Shown in pieces: positions 7,915-14,331 of a stretch of DNA of 15,736 nucleotides (the first letter of the stretch is position 1; every line of letters begins with the position of its first letter). The notes under the pieces are model-generated. The model saw nothing but the letters and a program-made list of their open reading frames with translations, ran no database searches and was not told where the DNA came from. The translations under genes were made by a program, and so were the position numbers. The stretch covers positions 1-15,736 of the forward strand of contig JBPCWZ010000058.1 in NCBI GenBank assembly GCA_051009015.1, written 5' to 3'. Source of the DNA: JAHRAH01 sp051009015. Its GTDB lineage: Bacteria; Pseudomonadota; Gammaproteobacteria; Tethybacterales; Persebacteraceae.

Positions 7915-9444
7915 ATGCCGCGCAAAAAAGCCAAAGCCGCCGCCGAACAACAACCGGCAACAAACAACGGCAGGCAATCCGTAGATACGGTTGTCAAAAA
8001 CATTTGCGACATTATGCGCCGCGGCAATATGGCGGGGGCAATGCAATATGTGCCGGAACTCAGTTGGCTATTGTTTTTGCGCATTCTGGACGACAACGAA
8101 ATGAGCGAACAAGCGCGAAAAGAAGCGGTGGATAAATCATTTTCGCCGTCCCTCACCCACCCCTATCGCTGGCGCGATTGGGCGGCAAAAGATAGCGACT
8201 ATCGCCAAGAACTCGCCGAAAGCGAAGGCAATGCCCTGCTGGATTTTGTCAATAACAAACTGCTGCCGCACCTTAAAAGTTTTGCCGACAAACAAAACGC
8301 AAGCGAAAAACAGCAGGTTATCGCCCAAATCGTGCGCAGTGTGGAAAAAACCCACTTTGACAACCAGCGCGATATGCTGGAAGTGCTTGACCGCATTGAC
8401 GCTTTGCGTCAATCGCAAATGAATAACACCCATTTCTTTACCCTGTCGCAGGTTTATGAGAATTTGCTGCTTAAGATGGGCGAGAAAAACAACGACGGCG
8501 GGCAGTTCTTTACCCCGCGCGAAGTTGTCCGCGCTATGGTGCAGGTTATTGACCCGCAAGTCGGCGATACGGTTTATGACCCGTGCTGCGGCACCGGCGG
8601 CTTTTTGGCGCAATCGTTTGAATATATGAAAAAGGCGGGCGGCGACAGCGGCAAAAATCTGACCAAACTGCGCAACAACACTTTCTACGGGCGCGAAAAA
8701 GAAAAAATCGCCTATCCCATCGCCCTCGCCAATCTGGTTTTGCACGGCATAGATTATCCGCAAATATGGCACGGCAATACATTGTCGCGCACCCCGACTT
8801 CCGCCGCGCTCTTCCCGCACGAGGAAAAGTTTTATGATGTCATATTGTCAAACCCGCCCTTCGGCGGCAAAGAAGCCAAAAGCGCGAAAACGCGCTACAA
8901 CTATCCCACTTCCTCCACCCAAACACTCTTTATGCAGGATATGATAGCCGCGCTAAAAGGCGGCGGGCGTTGCGGTGTTGTGATGGACGAAGGGTTTATG
9001 TTCCAAACCAACCAAGACGCCATTGTCCGCACCAAACGCCGCCTGCTGGAAAAATGCGATTTGTATTGTGTTGTCAGTTTGCCCGGCGGCGTTTTCAGCC
9101 AAGCGGGCGCCGGGGTCAAAACCAATCTTTTGTTTTTTACCAAAGGCAAACCGACCGAAAAGATTTGGTATTACGACCTTAGCGATGTCAAAGTGACCAA
9201 ACGCCAGCCACTAACCCTGCACCACTTTAAGGAATTCTTTGAACTCCTGCCAAACCGCGCCGACAGCGCGAATAGTTGGACGATAACGGCGGATGATATC
9301 GTCAAAAACAACTATGACCTGAAAGCCAAAAACCCCAACAAAAAAACCGAAACCGACACCCGCACCCCGCCGGAACTAATGGCGGTAATAAAAGAAAAAA
9401 CCGCACAAATAACCGCCGCTTTGGACCAACTAACCAAAGAATAA
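7915..9444 (+). CDS. hsdM: Type I restriction-modification methyltransferase subunit
   Basis: This is the N6-adenine methyltransferase subunit. With HsdS it protects host sites using S-adenosylmethionine and is also part of the restriction complex. The N-terminal helical HsdM_N region covers about residues 20-170. It is followed by GQFFTPREVVRAM with FTP at 199-201, the S-adenosylmethionine motif DPCCGTGGFL from Asp222, and the catalytic NPPFGG from Asn313. The 509-residue length is normal and no inactivating change is seen. It starts five bases after hsdS, so the three genes form one operon. The order R-S-M is less usual than R-M-S or M-S-R. The coding strand is A/C-rich, particularly in the last 150 bases, unlike the G/T-rich neighbours, which fits an origin by transfer but does not prove it. 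Confidence 0.95.
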   Translation: MPRKKAKAAAEQQPATNNGRQSVDTVVKNICDIMRRGNMAGAMQYVPELSWLLFLRILDDNEMSEQARKEAVDKSFSPSLTHPYRWRDWAAKDSDYRQELAESEGNALLDFVNNKLLPHLKSFADKQNASEKQQVIAQIVRSVEKTHFDNQRDMLEVLDRIDALRQSQMNNTHFFTLSQVYENLLLKMGEKNNDGGQFFTPREVVRAMVQVIDPQVGDTVYDPCCGTGGFLAQSFEYMKKAGGDSGKNLTKLRNNTFYGREKEKIAYPIALANLVLHGIDYPQIWHGNTLSRTPTSAALFPHEEKFYDVILSNPPFGGKEAKSAKTRYNYPTSSTQTLFMQDMIAALKGGGRCGVVMDEGFMFQTNQDAIVRTKRRLLEKCDLYCVVSLPGGVFSQAGAGVKTNLLFFTKGKPTEKIWYYDLSDVKVTKRQPLTLHHFKEFFELLPNRADSANSWTITADDIVKNNYDLKAKNPNKKTETDTRTPPELMAVIKEKTAQITAALDQLTKE

Positions 9445-9456
9445 CCCCGCCTCTTC

Positions 9457-9638
9457 CGTCATTCCCGCGAAAGCGGGAATCCAACTCTTTGCCATTTGGC
9501 AATTTGCGCGAAAGCGCAAACGGCGGCTTTGCCGCCGCAAATGGCAAACCGCAGAGGGCGCAAAGCGCACTCGTTATTAAAGCCCCGAAGGGGCGCCCTT
9601 GCGGGCGCGTTTGGATTCCCGCTTTCGCGGGAATGACG
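9457..9638. repeat. 182-bp dRS3-like inverted-repeat element
   Basis: The ends, 9457-9484 and 9611-9638, are perfect 28-bp inverted repeats of each other. Each contains the palindrome ATTCCCGCGAAAGCGGGAAT, an 8-bp stem with a GAAA loop, which fits the ATTCCC-N8-GGGAAT pattern of neisserial dRS3 repeats. Translation of such repeats gives the familiar false peptides VIPAKAGIQ and LDSRFRGND, so this is a widespread class. Between the ends are nested hairpins: 9488-9548, 9558-9568 (GCGC-AAA-GCGC), 9582-9594 (GCCCC-GAA-GGGGC) and 9595-9606. No open frame encoding a transposase is present. It is probably a non-autonomous mosaic element. It may also act as a structured 3' end for hsdM mRNA. Confidence 0.85.
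9488..9548. repeat. Branched palindrome inside the repeat element
   Basis: An outer 11-bp stem (TTTGCCATTTG at 9488-9498 with CAAATGGCAAA at 9538-9548) encloses two adjacent hairpins: TTTGCGC-GAAA-GCGCAAA at 9503-9520 and CGGCGGC-TTT-GCCGCCG at 9521-9537. On paper this gives a three-way junction with a GNRA loop. A competing small hairpin, TTGCC-ATTT-GGCAA, occupies 9489-9502. Confidence 0.6.
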
Positions 9639-9662
9639 AGAGGGGCGGGAATGACGAGGGTT
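9627..9662 (+). repeat. Tandem 18-bp repeat at right edge of element
   Basis: GCGGGAATGACGAG occurs at 9627-9640 and again at 9645-9658, an 18-bp period whose first copy is the outer end of the right terminal repeat. The second copy has no matching left arm. It looks like a duplicated or broken terminal repeat. Confidence 0.7.
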
Positions 9663-9678
9663 GCCCGAATTGTTGGCG

Positions 9679-9684
9679 TATAAT
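9679..9684 (+). promoter_or_regulatory. TATAAT box next to the nucleosidase start
   Basis: A perfect TATAAT ends two bases before the ATG at 9686 and eight bases before a second in-frame ATG at 9692. If used as a -10 box, transcription would begin near 9691 and the message would be leaderless from the second ATG. No -35 hexamer at proper spacing and no Shine-Dalgarno site are visible. Confidence 0.35.
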
Positions 9685-9685
9685 A

Positions 9686-10357
9686 ATGCGGATGTTTTTT
9701 GGCATTAGAAGTTTGGCGGTTGCGGTTTTGCTTTTGGCGGCGGCGGGGGTTGTTTTGCCGGTTGTTGCCGAAGATGTGGCGGCGAAAGGCGGGGGGCGTT
9801 ATATTATTGTTGCCGCCGTGCCGCAGGAAACTAAGGGGCTTTCCGCTTTTGCGCCGGTTGTGCATACCGGTGTCGGCAAAGTCAGCGCCGCTATTGCGCT
9901 TTTTGAGGCGGTTAACAAATACCGCCCTTCGCTTGTGATTAACTATGGCTCTGCCGGGGCGGTCGGCGGGCTGGTCGGCTTGCACCGGGTTGATACTTTT
10001 GTTGAGCGCGATATGGATGCGCGCGCTTTGGGGTTTGCGCGCGGGGTTGCGCCTTTTTCGGCTGAGGGTTTGCCGCCCGCCGAAGGCATTGTGCTGGGCA
10101 GTGGCGATTCTTTTGTAACCGATATTGGCGAACTGGAAGGTTTGGATATCCGCATTGATTTGGTGGATATGGAAGGGTTTGCCCTGCACAAAGTTTGCCG
10201 GAGATTGGGGATTGATTTTGCCGCTTATAAATATGTCAGCGATGACGCCGATGACGAAGCCGCCGGTGATTGGGAAGTTAATGCCGCAAAAGGCGCGGCG
10301 CTTTTTGCCGAAGTATTGCGAAAGGAATACGGCAAATCTTCCCTGCTTAATCAATAA
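9686..10357 (+). CDS. Exported MTA/SAH nucleosidase-like protein
   Basis: It belongs to the nucleoside phosphorylase/nucleosidase superfamily and most resembles 5'-methylthioadenosine/S-adenosylhomocysteine nucleosidase. Visible family features are Glu48 (PQETKGL), HTGVGKVSAA, INYGSAGA, GSGDSFVTD, DMEG with Glu163, and SDDAD with Asp186. The Glu163-Asp186 spacing of 23 equals that of Glu174-Asp197 in the E. coli enzyme, so catalysis looks possible. Residues 1-28 are a typical signal peptide (Arg residues, hydrophobic core, VVA before EDV), which is unusual because the known enzyme is cytoplasmic. The substrate is uncertain; another purine nucleoside is possible. The start is ATG 9686 or 9692; the frame upstream of that only translates the repeat element. 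It stands alone, convergent with lnt, with an 11-bp end overlap. Confidence 0.82.
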   Translation: MRMFFGIRSLAVAVLLLAAAGVVLPVVAEDVAAKGGGRYIIVAAVPQETKGLSAFAPVVHTGVGKVSAAIALFEAVNKYRPSLVINYGSAGAVGGLVGLHRVDTFVERDMDARALGFARGVAPFSAEGLPPAEGIVLGSGDSFVTDIGELEGLDIRIDLVDMEGFALHKVCRRLGIDFAAYKYVSDDADDEAAGDWEVNAAKGAALFAEVLRKEYGKSSLLNQ

Positions 10358-11990
10358 GCGCCGCCCGCCCGCCGCCGCGCTCACCGCCGTGTTTTTTGCG
10401 CGCGGCAAAAACAACCGCGCCGAAAAACAACAAGGCAAACAATAAAACCGGCGCATCGCCGTAGAGCGCAAAAGGAGTCGCCCCTTTTCGCAACTGCACA
10501 CGCCCTTCCAATATCCCCTGCTCTTGCGGCGGCAAAACAGACACAACTTCGCCGCGATGATTGATAAAAGCCGAAACGCCGGTGTTGGTCGCGCGGACTA
10601 TATCGCGCCCGCTTTCCAATGCCCGCGCCTGCGAATAGCGCAAATGCTGCGCCGCCATCATAGAGCCGTCAAACCAGCCGTCGTTTGTCAGGTTTGCCAG
10701 AAAATCCGCCTTTGCCATCCGCCCGCGCAACTCGCCGCCAAAAATATCCTCGTAGCAAATGGCAATGCCGATATCGGCAAAAGGCAAACGCAAAGGCGCA
10801 TCCGAAAGCCCCGGCGACAAACCGAAAAATGCCATCCACTCGCGGCGCAAAAGCGGCCCGGTAATGTCGGCAAGCGGCAGATATTCGCCGTAGGGAGTCA
10901 GATGACGCTTGCGATAACTTGTCTCGGCAAAATCGCCCGTTGCTATGGCGGCGTTGTATGTTTTGCCGCTTTCTTCCTCAAACATTCCGGCGATGACCGC
11001 GCCGTTTCTTTTTTCCGCCATGCTTTTCAGGGATAGAAAATATCCCGTCGGCAAATTATCCCGCGTCATCGGCAGGGCGGTTTCCGGCAAAATGATTATT
11101 CTCCCCTCGCTGCGCTTTGCCATTTTCAGGTAATCCCAAAGCGCCTTTCGCACTTCTTCCTTTTTCCATTTCAGTTCCTGTTTGACATTTCCCTGCAAAA
11201 GCGATACCGATACTTCTCCTTTTGCCGTTGTCCATTGTGCCGTTTTGCCAAAACCGCCCGCGCCGATGATGATGCCGATGACGACAATATAAATCATTCT
11301 TTTGTGCCATCCGCCCGCCCCCCTTTGCCATGCCGCCGCCAATAATGCCGCCGATAACATTAGCGCAAAATTAACCGTCGCCATTCCGCCAAGCGGCGCA
11401 AACCCCGCAAACAAACCATTCGGGATTTGTGAATAACCGGCGGCAAACCACGGAAAGCCGGTCAATGCCACTTCGCGCAAACTCTCCGCCAAAGTCCAAA
11501 CAGCCGCGCCCGCTATTAATGCCAATATCCTGCCCGCCGGAACGCAATACCGCACCGCCGCGCAAACCGCGCCAATGTATAAAGCCAAATAAGCAAACAA
11601 CAATGCCGCCAGCGGCAAAGCGGCTATTACCGGCAAACCGATATAACCCGATAATGCCTGAAATATCCAAAACAATCCAACGGCAAAAAAGACAAAGCCA
11701 AAAACAAAGCCGAGCCAAAACGCCGCCCGCACGCTTTTGGCATTTGCCGCGCAATGCAGCAGCAAGGCATAAGCCATCAAGGCAAGGATGGTTGTCGCAA
11801 TACCGCCCGGCAGTTCCAACCCGAAAAGCGAAATAGTATCGGCGGGCATCTGCGCATCCGCCGCCATTAAACCGGCAATGATGACAATTGGCAGCAGCCA
11901 AAGGGTTCTCCTTTCGCGCAGCAAGTGGCGGTCTATCAGCAATGCCGCGTCAATCAAGACATCCAGCGCGTCATATGAAAAACCTTTCAT
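10347..11990 (-). CDS. lnt: Apolipoprotein N-acyltransferase
   Basis: This inner-membrane enzyme adds the third acyl chain to the N-terminal cysteine of lipoproteins, using phospholipid, before outer-membrane sorting. The N-terminal half has several transmembrane helices (for example 31-47, 65-83, 92-112 and 120-145). The nitrilase-like domain starts near VSVSLLQGNVKQE. The expected triad is present: Glu303 in ILPETALP, Lys361 in YRKRHLTPYGEYLP and Cys412 in IAICYEDIF, with spacings close to E. coli Glu267-Lys335-Cys387. A last transmembrane helix is near the C terminus. At 547 residues it is longer than the usual ~510, partly through about 30 residues before the first helix. It is the last gene of the miaB operon. 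AAGAG lies just before the ATG, and a 24-codon frame ends 13 bases upstream. Confidence 0.95.
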   Translation of the reverse strand: MKGFSYDALDVLIDAALLIDRHLLRERRTLWLLPIVIIAGLMAADAQMPADTISLFGLELPGGIATTILALMAYALLLHCAANAKSVRAAFWLGFVFGFVFFAVGLFWIFQALSGYIGLPVIAALPLAALLFAYLALYIGAVCAAVRYCVPAGRILALIAGAAVWTLAESLREVALTGFPWFAAGYSQIPNGLFAGFAPLGGMATVNFALMLSAALLAAAWQRGAGGWHKRMIYIVVIGIIIGAGGFGKTAQWTTAKGEVSVSLLQGNVKQELKWKKEEVRKALWDYLKMAKRSEGRIIILPETALPMTRDNLPTGYFLSLKSMAEKRNGAVIAGMFEEESGKTYNAAIATGDFAETSYRKRHLTPYGEYLPLADITGPLLRREWMAFFGLSPGLSDAPLRLPFADIGIAICYEDIFGGELRGRMAKADFLANLTNDGWFDGSMMAAQHLRYSQARALESGRDIVRATNTGVSAFINHRGEVVSVLPPQEQGILEGRVQLRKGATPFALYGDAPVLLFALLFFGAVVFAARKKHGGERGGGRAALID

Positions 11991-12003
11991 CGCTCTTTTG
12001 CCT

Positions 12004-12078
12004 TTACCGCCGCCGCAACAGGCGAATCAGCCACGACAAAAGACGCAACAAACGAAAGATGCGGAATAATCCCATCAT
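12004..12078 (-). CDS. Hypothetical 24-residue Arg/Leu amphipathic microprotein
   Basis: I do not recognise this peptide. The frame reads from ATG at 12078 to TAA at 12004 on the minus strand, in the gap between corC and lnt. The peptide begins MMGLFRIFRLLR and ends LIRLLRRR. It has seven Arg, no acidic residue, one Trp, and otherwise mainly Leu, Ile and Phe. Most Arg residues lie on one side of a helix (6, 9, 12, 19, 22, 23), so it could bind membranes as an amphipathic helix. Its first ATG overlaps the corC stop as ATGA, the same coupling used between phoH, ybeY and corC. It ends 13 bases before the lnt ATG. Function is unknown; a membrane-associated peptide or a coupling device for lnt translation is possible. 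Chance is the main alternative, since the frame is short. Confidence 0.5.
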   Translation of the reverse strand: MMGLFRIFRLLRLLSWLIRLLRRR

Positions 12079-12890
12079 TGTTTTTTTACCTTTATCGTGC
12101 GGATGCGCCGGTCGTTTGCGGCAAGCACTTCAAAAACAAAACCGCCCCCCGAATGCTTTGTGCCCGATGGCGGAATGCGCCCTATCTCCGCCGCCAACCA
12201 GCCCGCCATGGTATCCGCGCCATCGGCGGGAAGTGTCGCCGGCATTTCGGCATTAAACTCCTCAACCGACATCGCGCCGTTGATAACAATGCCGCCGCCC
12301 GCCGCCGGTGTTGTCGCCCTGTCGTCTTCGTCGTCATATTCGTCTTCTATCTCGCCGACAATCTTTTCCAGCGCGTCTTCAAAAGTAACAATGCCCGCCG
12401 GAAGTTGATATTCATCAACCGCCACAATAAGATGGCTGCGGCGGGTGCGAAAATCTTCCAGCAACTTGTCCAGCCGCCGCGTCAGCGGGGCGAAAACCGG
12501 CGGGCGCATAACACTCTTCAACGAAAAGCCGCCCGGGTCGGCCGCGTGTTTCAACAAATCTTTCGCCAGTAAAATGCCAAGCACCTGCTCGCCATCGGCG
12601 GCAAAAACCGGATAGCGGGAATGCTGCCATTCGCAAATCTTTGCCACAACTTTGCCATAGTCGTCATCGGCGGCAAAGCCGACAATGTCGTTTTTGGGAA
12701 TCATCACATCGCGCACCTGCCATTCGCTCATGCGCAAAACGCCCTCTATCATGCTCATCGCCCGCTCGTTGAAAAGCCCGCTTTTCTTGCGCAGGGCGTC
12801 TATCTGCCCGACCAACTCTCCGGTGTCTTCCGGGCGGACGCCGAACAAATCGGCAAGGCGGCGGCGCCAATCTGCTGTTTTGTTTTTCAT
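12075..12890 (-). CDS. corC: CorC/YbeX-family CBS-domain protein
   Basis: This cytosolic 271-residue protein belongs to the CorC/YbeX/HlyC-like family, linked in enterobacteria to magnesium/cobalt homeostasis and ribosome-related stress. After a lead segment (MKNKTADWRRRLADLF and ERAMSMIEGVLRMSEWQVRDVMIP) come two CBS motifs at about 65-185 (GFAADDDYGKVVAKICEWQHSRYPV and the SVMRPPVFAP region), then an acidic stretch EIEDEYDDEDD and a C-terminal CorC_HlyC domain. There are no membrane segments, as expected for the short YbeX type. The ATG at 12890 was chosen because it overlaps the ybeY stop as ATGA and begins where family members begin; the longer open frame upstream shadows ybeY. Its own stop overlaps the start of the 24-codon frame. 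Confidence 0.92.
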   Translation of the reverse strand: MKNKTADWRRRLADLFGVRPEDTGELVGQIDALRKKSGLFNERAMSMIEGVLRMSEWQVRDVMIPKNDIVGFAADDDYGKVVAKICEWQHSRYPVFAADGEQVLGILLAKDLLKHAADPGGFSLKSVMRPPVFAPLTRRLDKLLEDFRTRRSHLIVAVDEYQLPAGIVTFEDALEKIVGEIEDEYDDEDDRATTPAAGGGIVINGAMSVEEFNAEMPATLPADGADTMAGWLAAEIGRIPPSGTKHSGGGFVFEVLAANDRRIRTIKVKKQ

Positions 12891-13345
12891 CGCAGATGCG
12901 GGGCGGCGGTAATGGCAAAACGGCGCAATATGCCGCGCTCGGCTTTTTGCATTACCGCCGCATCGCTTTCGCTTTCGTGTAAATAACCGCAAAGATGCAA
13001 AGCGGCATGCACTATCAAATGTGCATAATGATTTGCCGGTGGCATTTTCGCCAGCGCCGCCTCGCGCTCGGCAAGCGGCGCGCAAACGACAATGTCGCCG
13101 CGAATGCCGCCGCTTTCGGCTTTGCCGTAATGAAAAGATAAAACATTTGTCGCGCCGCTTTTGCCGCGGTATTGTTTGTTGTAGCGCGCCGACTCCGCCG
13201 CGCCGACAAAACGCACGCCGATATCGCCGCCATCGGGCAGCGCGGCGCGAATCAACGCGCGCACCCGCGAACGGGACGGCGGCTCTTCGTCGCCTTCGGC
13301 GTTATATTGCACCGCCAATGACAGCGGAGTTTGCCGCGTTGTCAT
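12887..13345 (-). CDS. ybeY: Endoribonuclease YbeY
   Basis: A metal-dependent RNase involved in 16S rRNA maturation and ribosome quality control. The 152-residue protein has the family's TNVLSF and GDIVVC segments (about 66-88) and the zinc-binding histidine triad His113, His117 and His123 in VHAALHLCGYLH with the standard spacing. The residue before the third histidine is Leu where Asp is usual (GYDH), and the Pro after NVLSF is His; the metal ligands themselves are intact. The start overlaps the phoH stop and the stop overlaps the corC start, both as ATGA. It is the standard position in the miaB operon. Confidence 0.93.
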   Translation of the reverse strand: MTTRQTPLSLAVQYNAEGDEEPPSRSRVRALIRAALPDGGDIGVRFVGAAESARYNKQYRGKSGATNVLSFHYGKAESGGIRGDIVVCAPLAEREAALAKMPPANHYAHLIVHAALHLCGYLHESESDAAVMQKAERGILRRFAITAAPHLR

Positions 13346-14331
13346 TTGCTTTTTTTGCCGCGCTTGTCATAAGCGGCGAGAATATCGCGCACCAGAGGAT
13401 GACGGACAATATCACCATCGTCAAAAGTATGCATCGCAATGCCGCGAATGTCGCCAAACCTGTCCATCGCATCGGATAGCCCCTGCGCTACTTGCGGCGG
13501 CAAATCGCTCTGCCCGATATCGCCGGTCAATATCATCTTGCCGCCGCGCCCCAATCTCGTTAGTAGCATTTTGATTTGCCCGACCGTGGCGTTTTGCGCT
13601 TCGTCCAGTATGGTTATCGTGCGCGCCAAAGTCAGCCCGCGCATAAACGCCAGCGGGATAACTTCAATCTCATTATGCTGCAGCCGCCGCTCTGCCTCGC
13701 GCCGCCCGAGCAATTGGCGCAAAATATCATGCAAAGGGCGCAAATACGGATGCACTTTGCTTTCCATATCGCCGGGCAAAAAGCCGAGTTTCTCTCCCGC
13801 CGCTTCCACCGCCGGGCGAGTCAGCGTAATGCGGTTTGCAGTGCCGCTTCGCAATGCCATCAATGCGCCGACAAGCGCCAGATGGGTTTTGCCGGTGCCG
13901 GCGGGTCCGGTTGCGATGGTTATCGGATTGTTGCGAATCTTATCCAGTAATGCCTTTTGGTTTTCGCCGCGCGGCAAAAACAAAGTAGCGCGCGAAGTTT
14001 TGCCGCCGCCGTCAATGTCGGCAATGTCGCCGATGCCATTGATGCCGTCAATGCCGGTTGTGCTTTCGCCTTCGCCGCTTGTGCCGCCTATCTTTTCGGC
14101 AAGGCACATCTGCACATCAAACTCGGCGATATCCCGCTCGGCGCGGGCGTATAAAAAGCGAATGGCATCGGCGGCGACATCCGCCCTGTCGCCAAAAACC
14201 CGAAAGCGCCCGCCGCGCCTGTCAATATTGACCGAACAAGCGCGGGCGATGCGGGCGATATTGCCGTCCATCGCCCCGCACAAGTTTGCCAGCCGGTTGT
14301 TATCGGCAAGCGACAACTCAACAAGCGCCAT
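13342..14331 (-). CDS. ybeZ: PhoH-like ATPase (YbeZ)
   Basis: A cytoplasmic P-loop NTPase of the PhoH family that works with YbeY in RNA or ribosome metabolism. Residues 1-80 form the N-terminal region (VELSLADNNRLANLCGAMDGNI, with a KH-like fold in relatives). The ATPase domain has Walker A GPAGTGKT with Lys148 and Walker B ILDEAQNA with Asp243-Glu244, followed by KMLLTRLGRGGKMILTGD. The linker at about 79-113 is low in complexity and holds a Gly-Ile-Asp/Asn run (GIDGINGIGDIADIDGGG, from about 93). The ATG at 14331 fits family alignment and overlaps the miaB end by 14 bp. A longer open frame upstream only shadows miaB. 329 residues is typical. Confidence 0.93.
   Translation of the reverse strand: MALVELSLADNNRLANLCGAMDGNIARIARACSVNIDRRGGRFRVFGDRADVAADAIRFLYARAERDIAEFDVQMCLAEKIGGTSGEGESTTGIDGINGIGDIADIDGGGKTSRATLFLPRGENQKALLDKIRNNPITIATGPAGTGKTHLALVGALMALRSGTANRITLTRPAVEAAGEKLGFLPGDMESKVHPYLRPLHDILRQLLGRREAERRLQHNEIEVIPLAFMRGLTLARTITILDEAQNATVGQIKMLLTRLGRGGKMILTGDIGQSDLPPQVAQGLSDAMDRFGDIRGIAMHTFDDGDIVRHPLVRDILAAYDKRGKKSK

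Noticed and set aside
9457..9662. CRISPR array or prophage attachment site
   Set aside because: Repeats are inverted or 18-bp tandem without spacers, no cas genes are nearby, and no integrase or phage genes are in the window.
9489..9683. Plus-strand 64-codon frame in the intergenic region
   Set aside because: Its peptide (WIPAFAGMTRG and similar) is just translation of the dRS3-like repeat, a common false gene.
9302..10546. Long minus-strand open frame of 414 codons
   Set aside because: It runs antisense to the nucleosidase and through the repeat element, giving the repeat-derived peptides VIPAKAGIQ and LDSRFRGND; no protein family is recognisable.
12891..13085. N-terminal extension of corC
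   Set aside because: It overlaps ybeY in another frame and has no family similarity; the ATGA junction at 12887-12890 marks the start.
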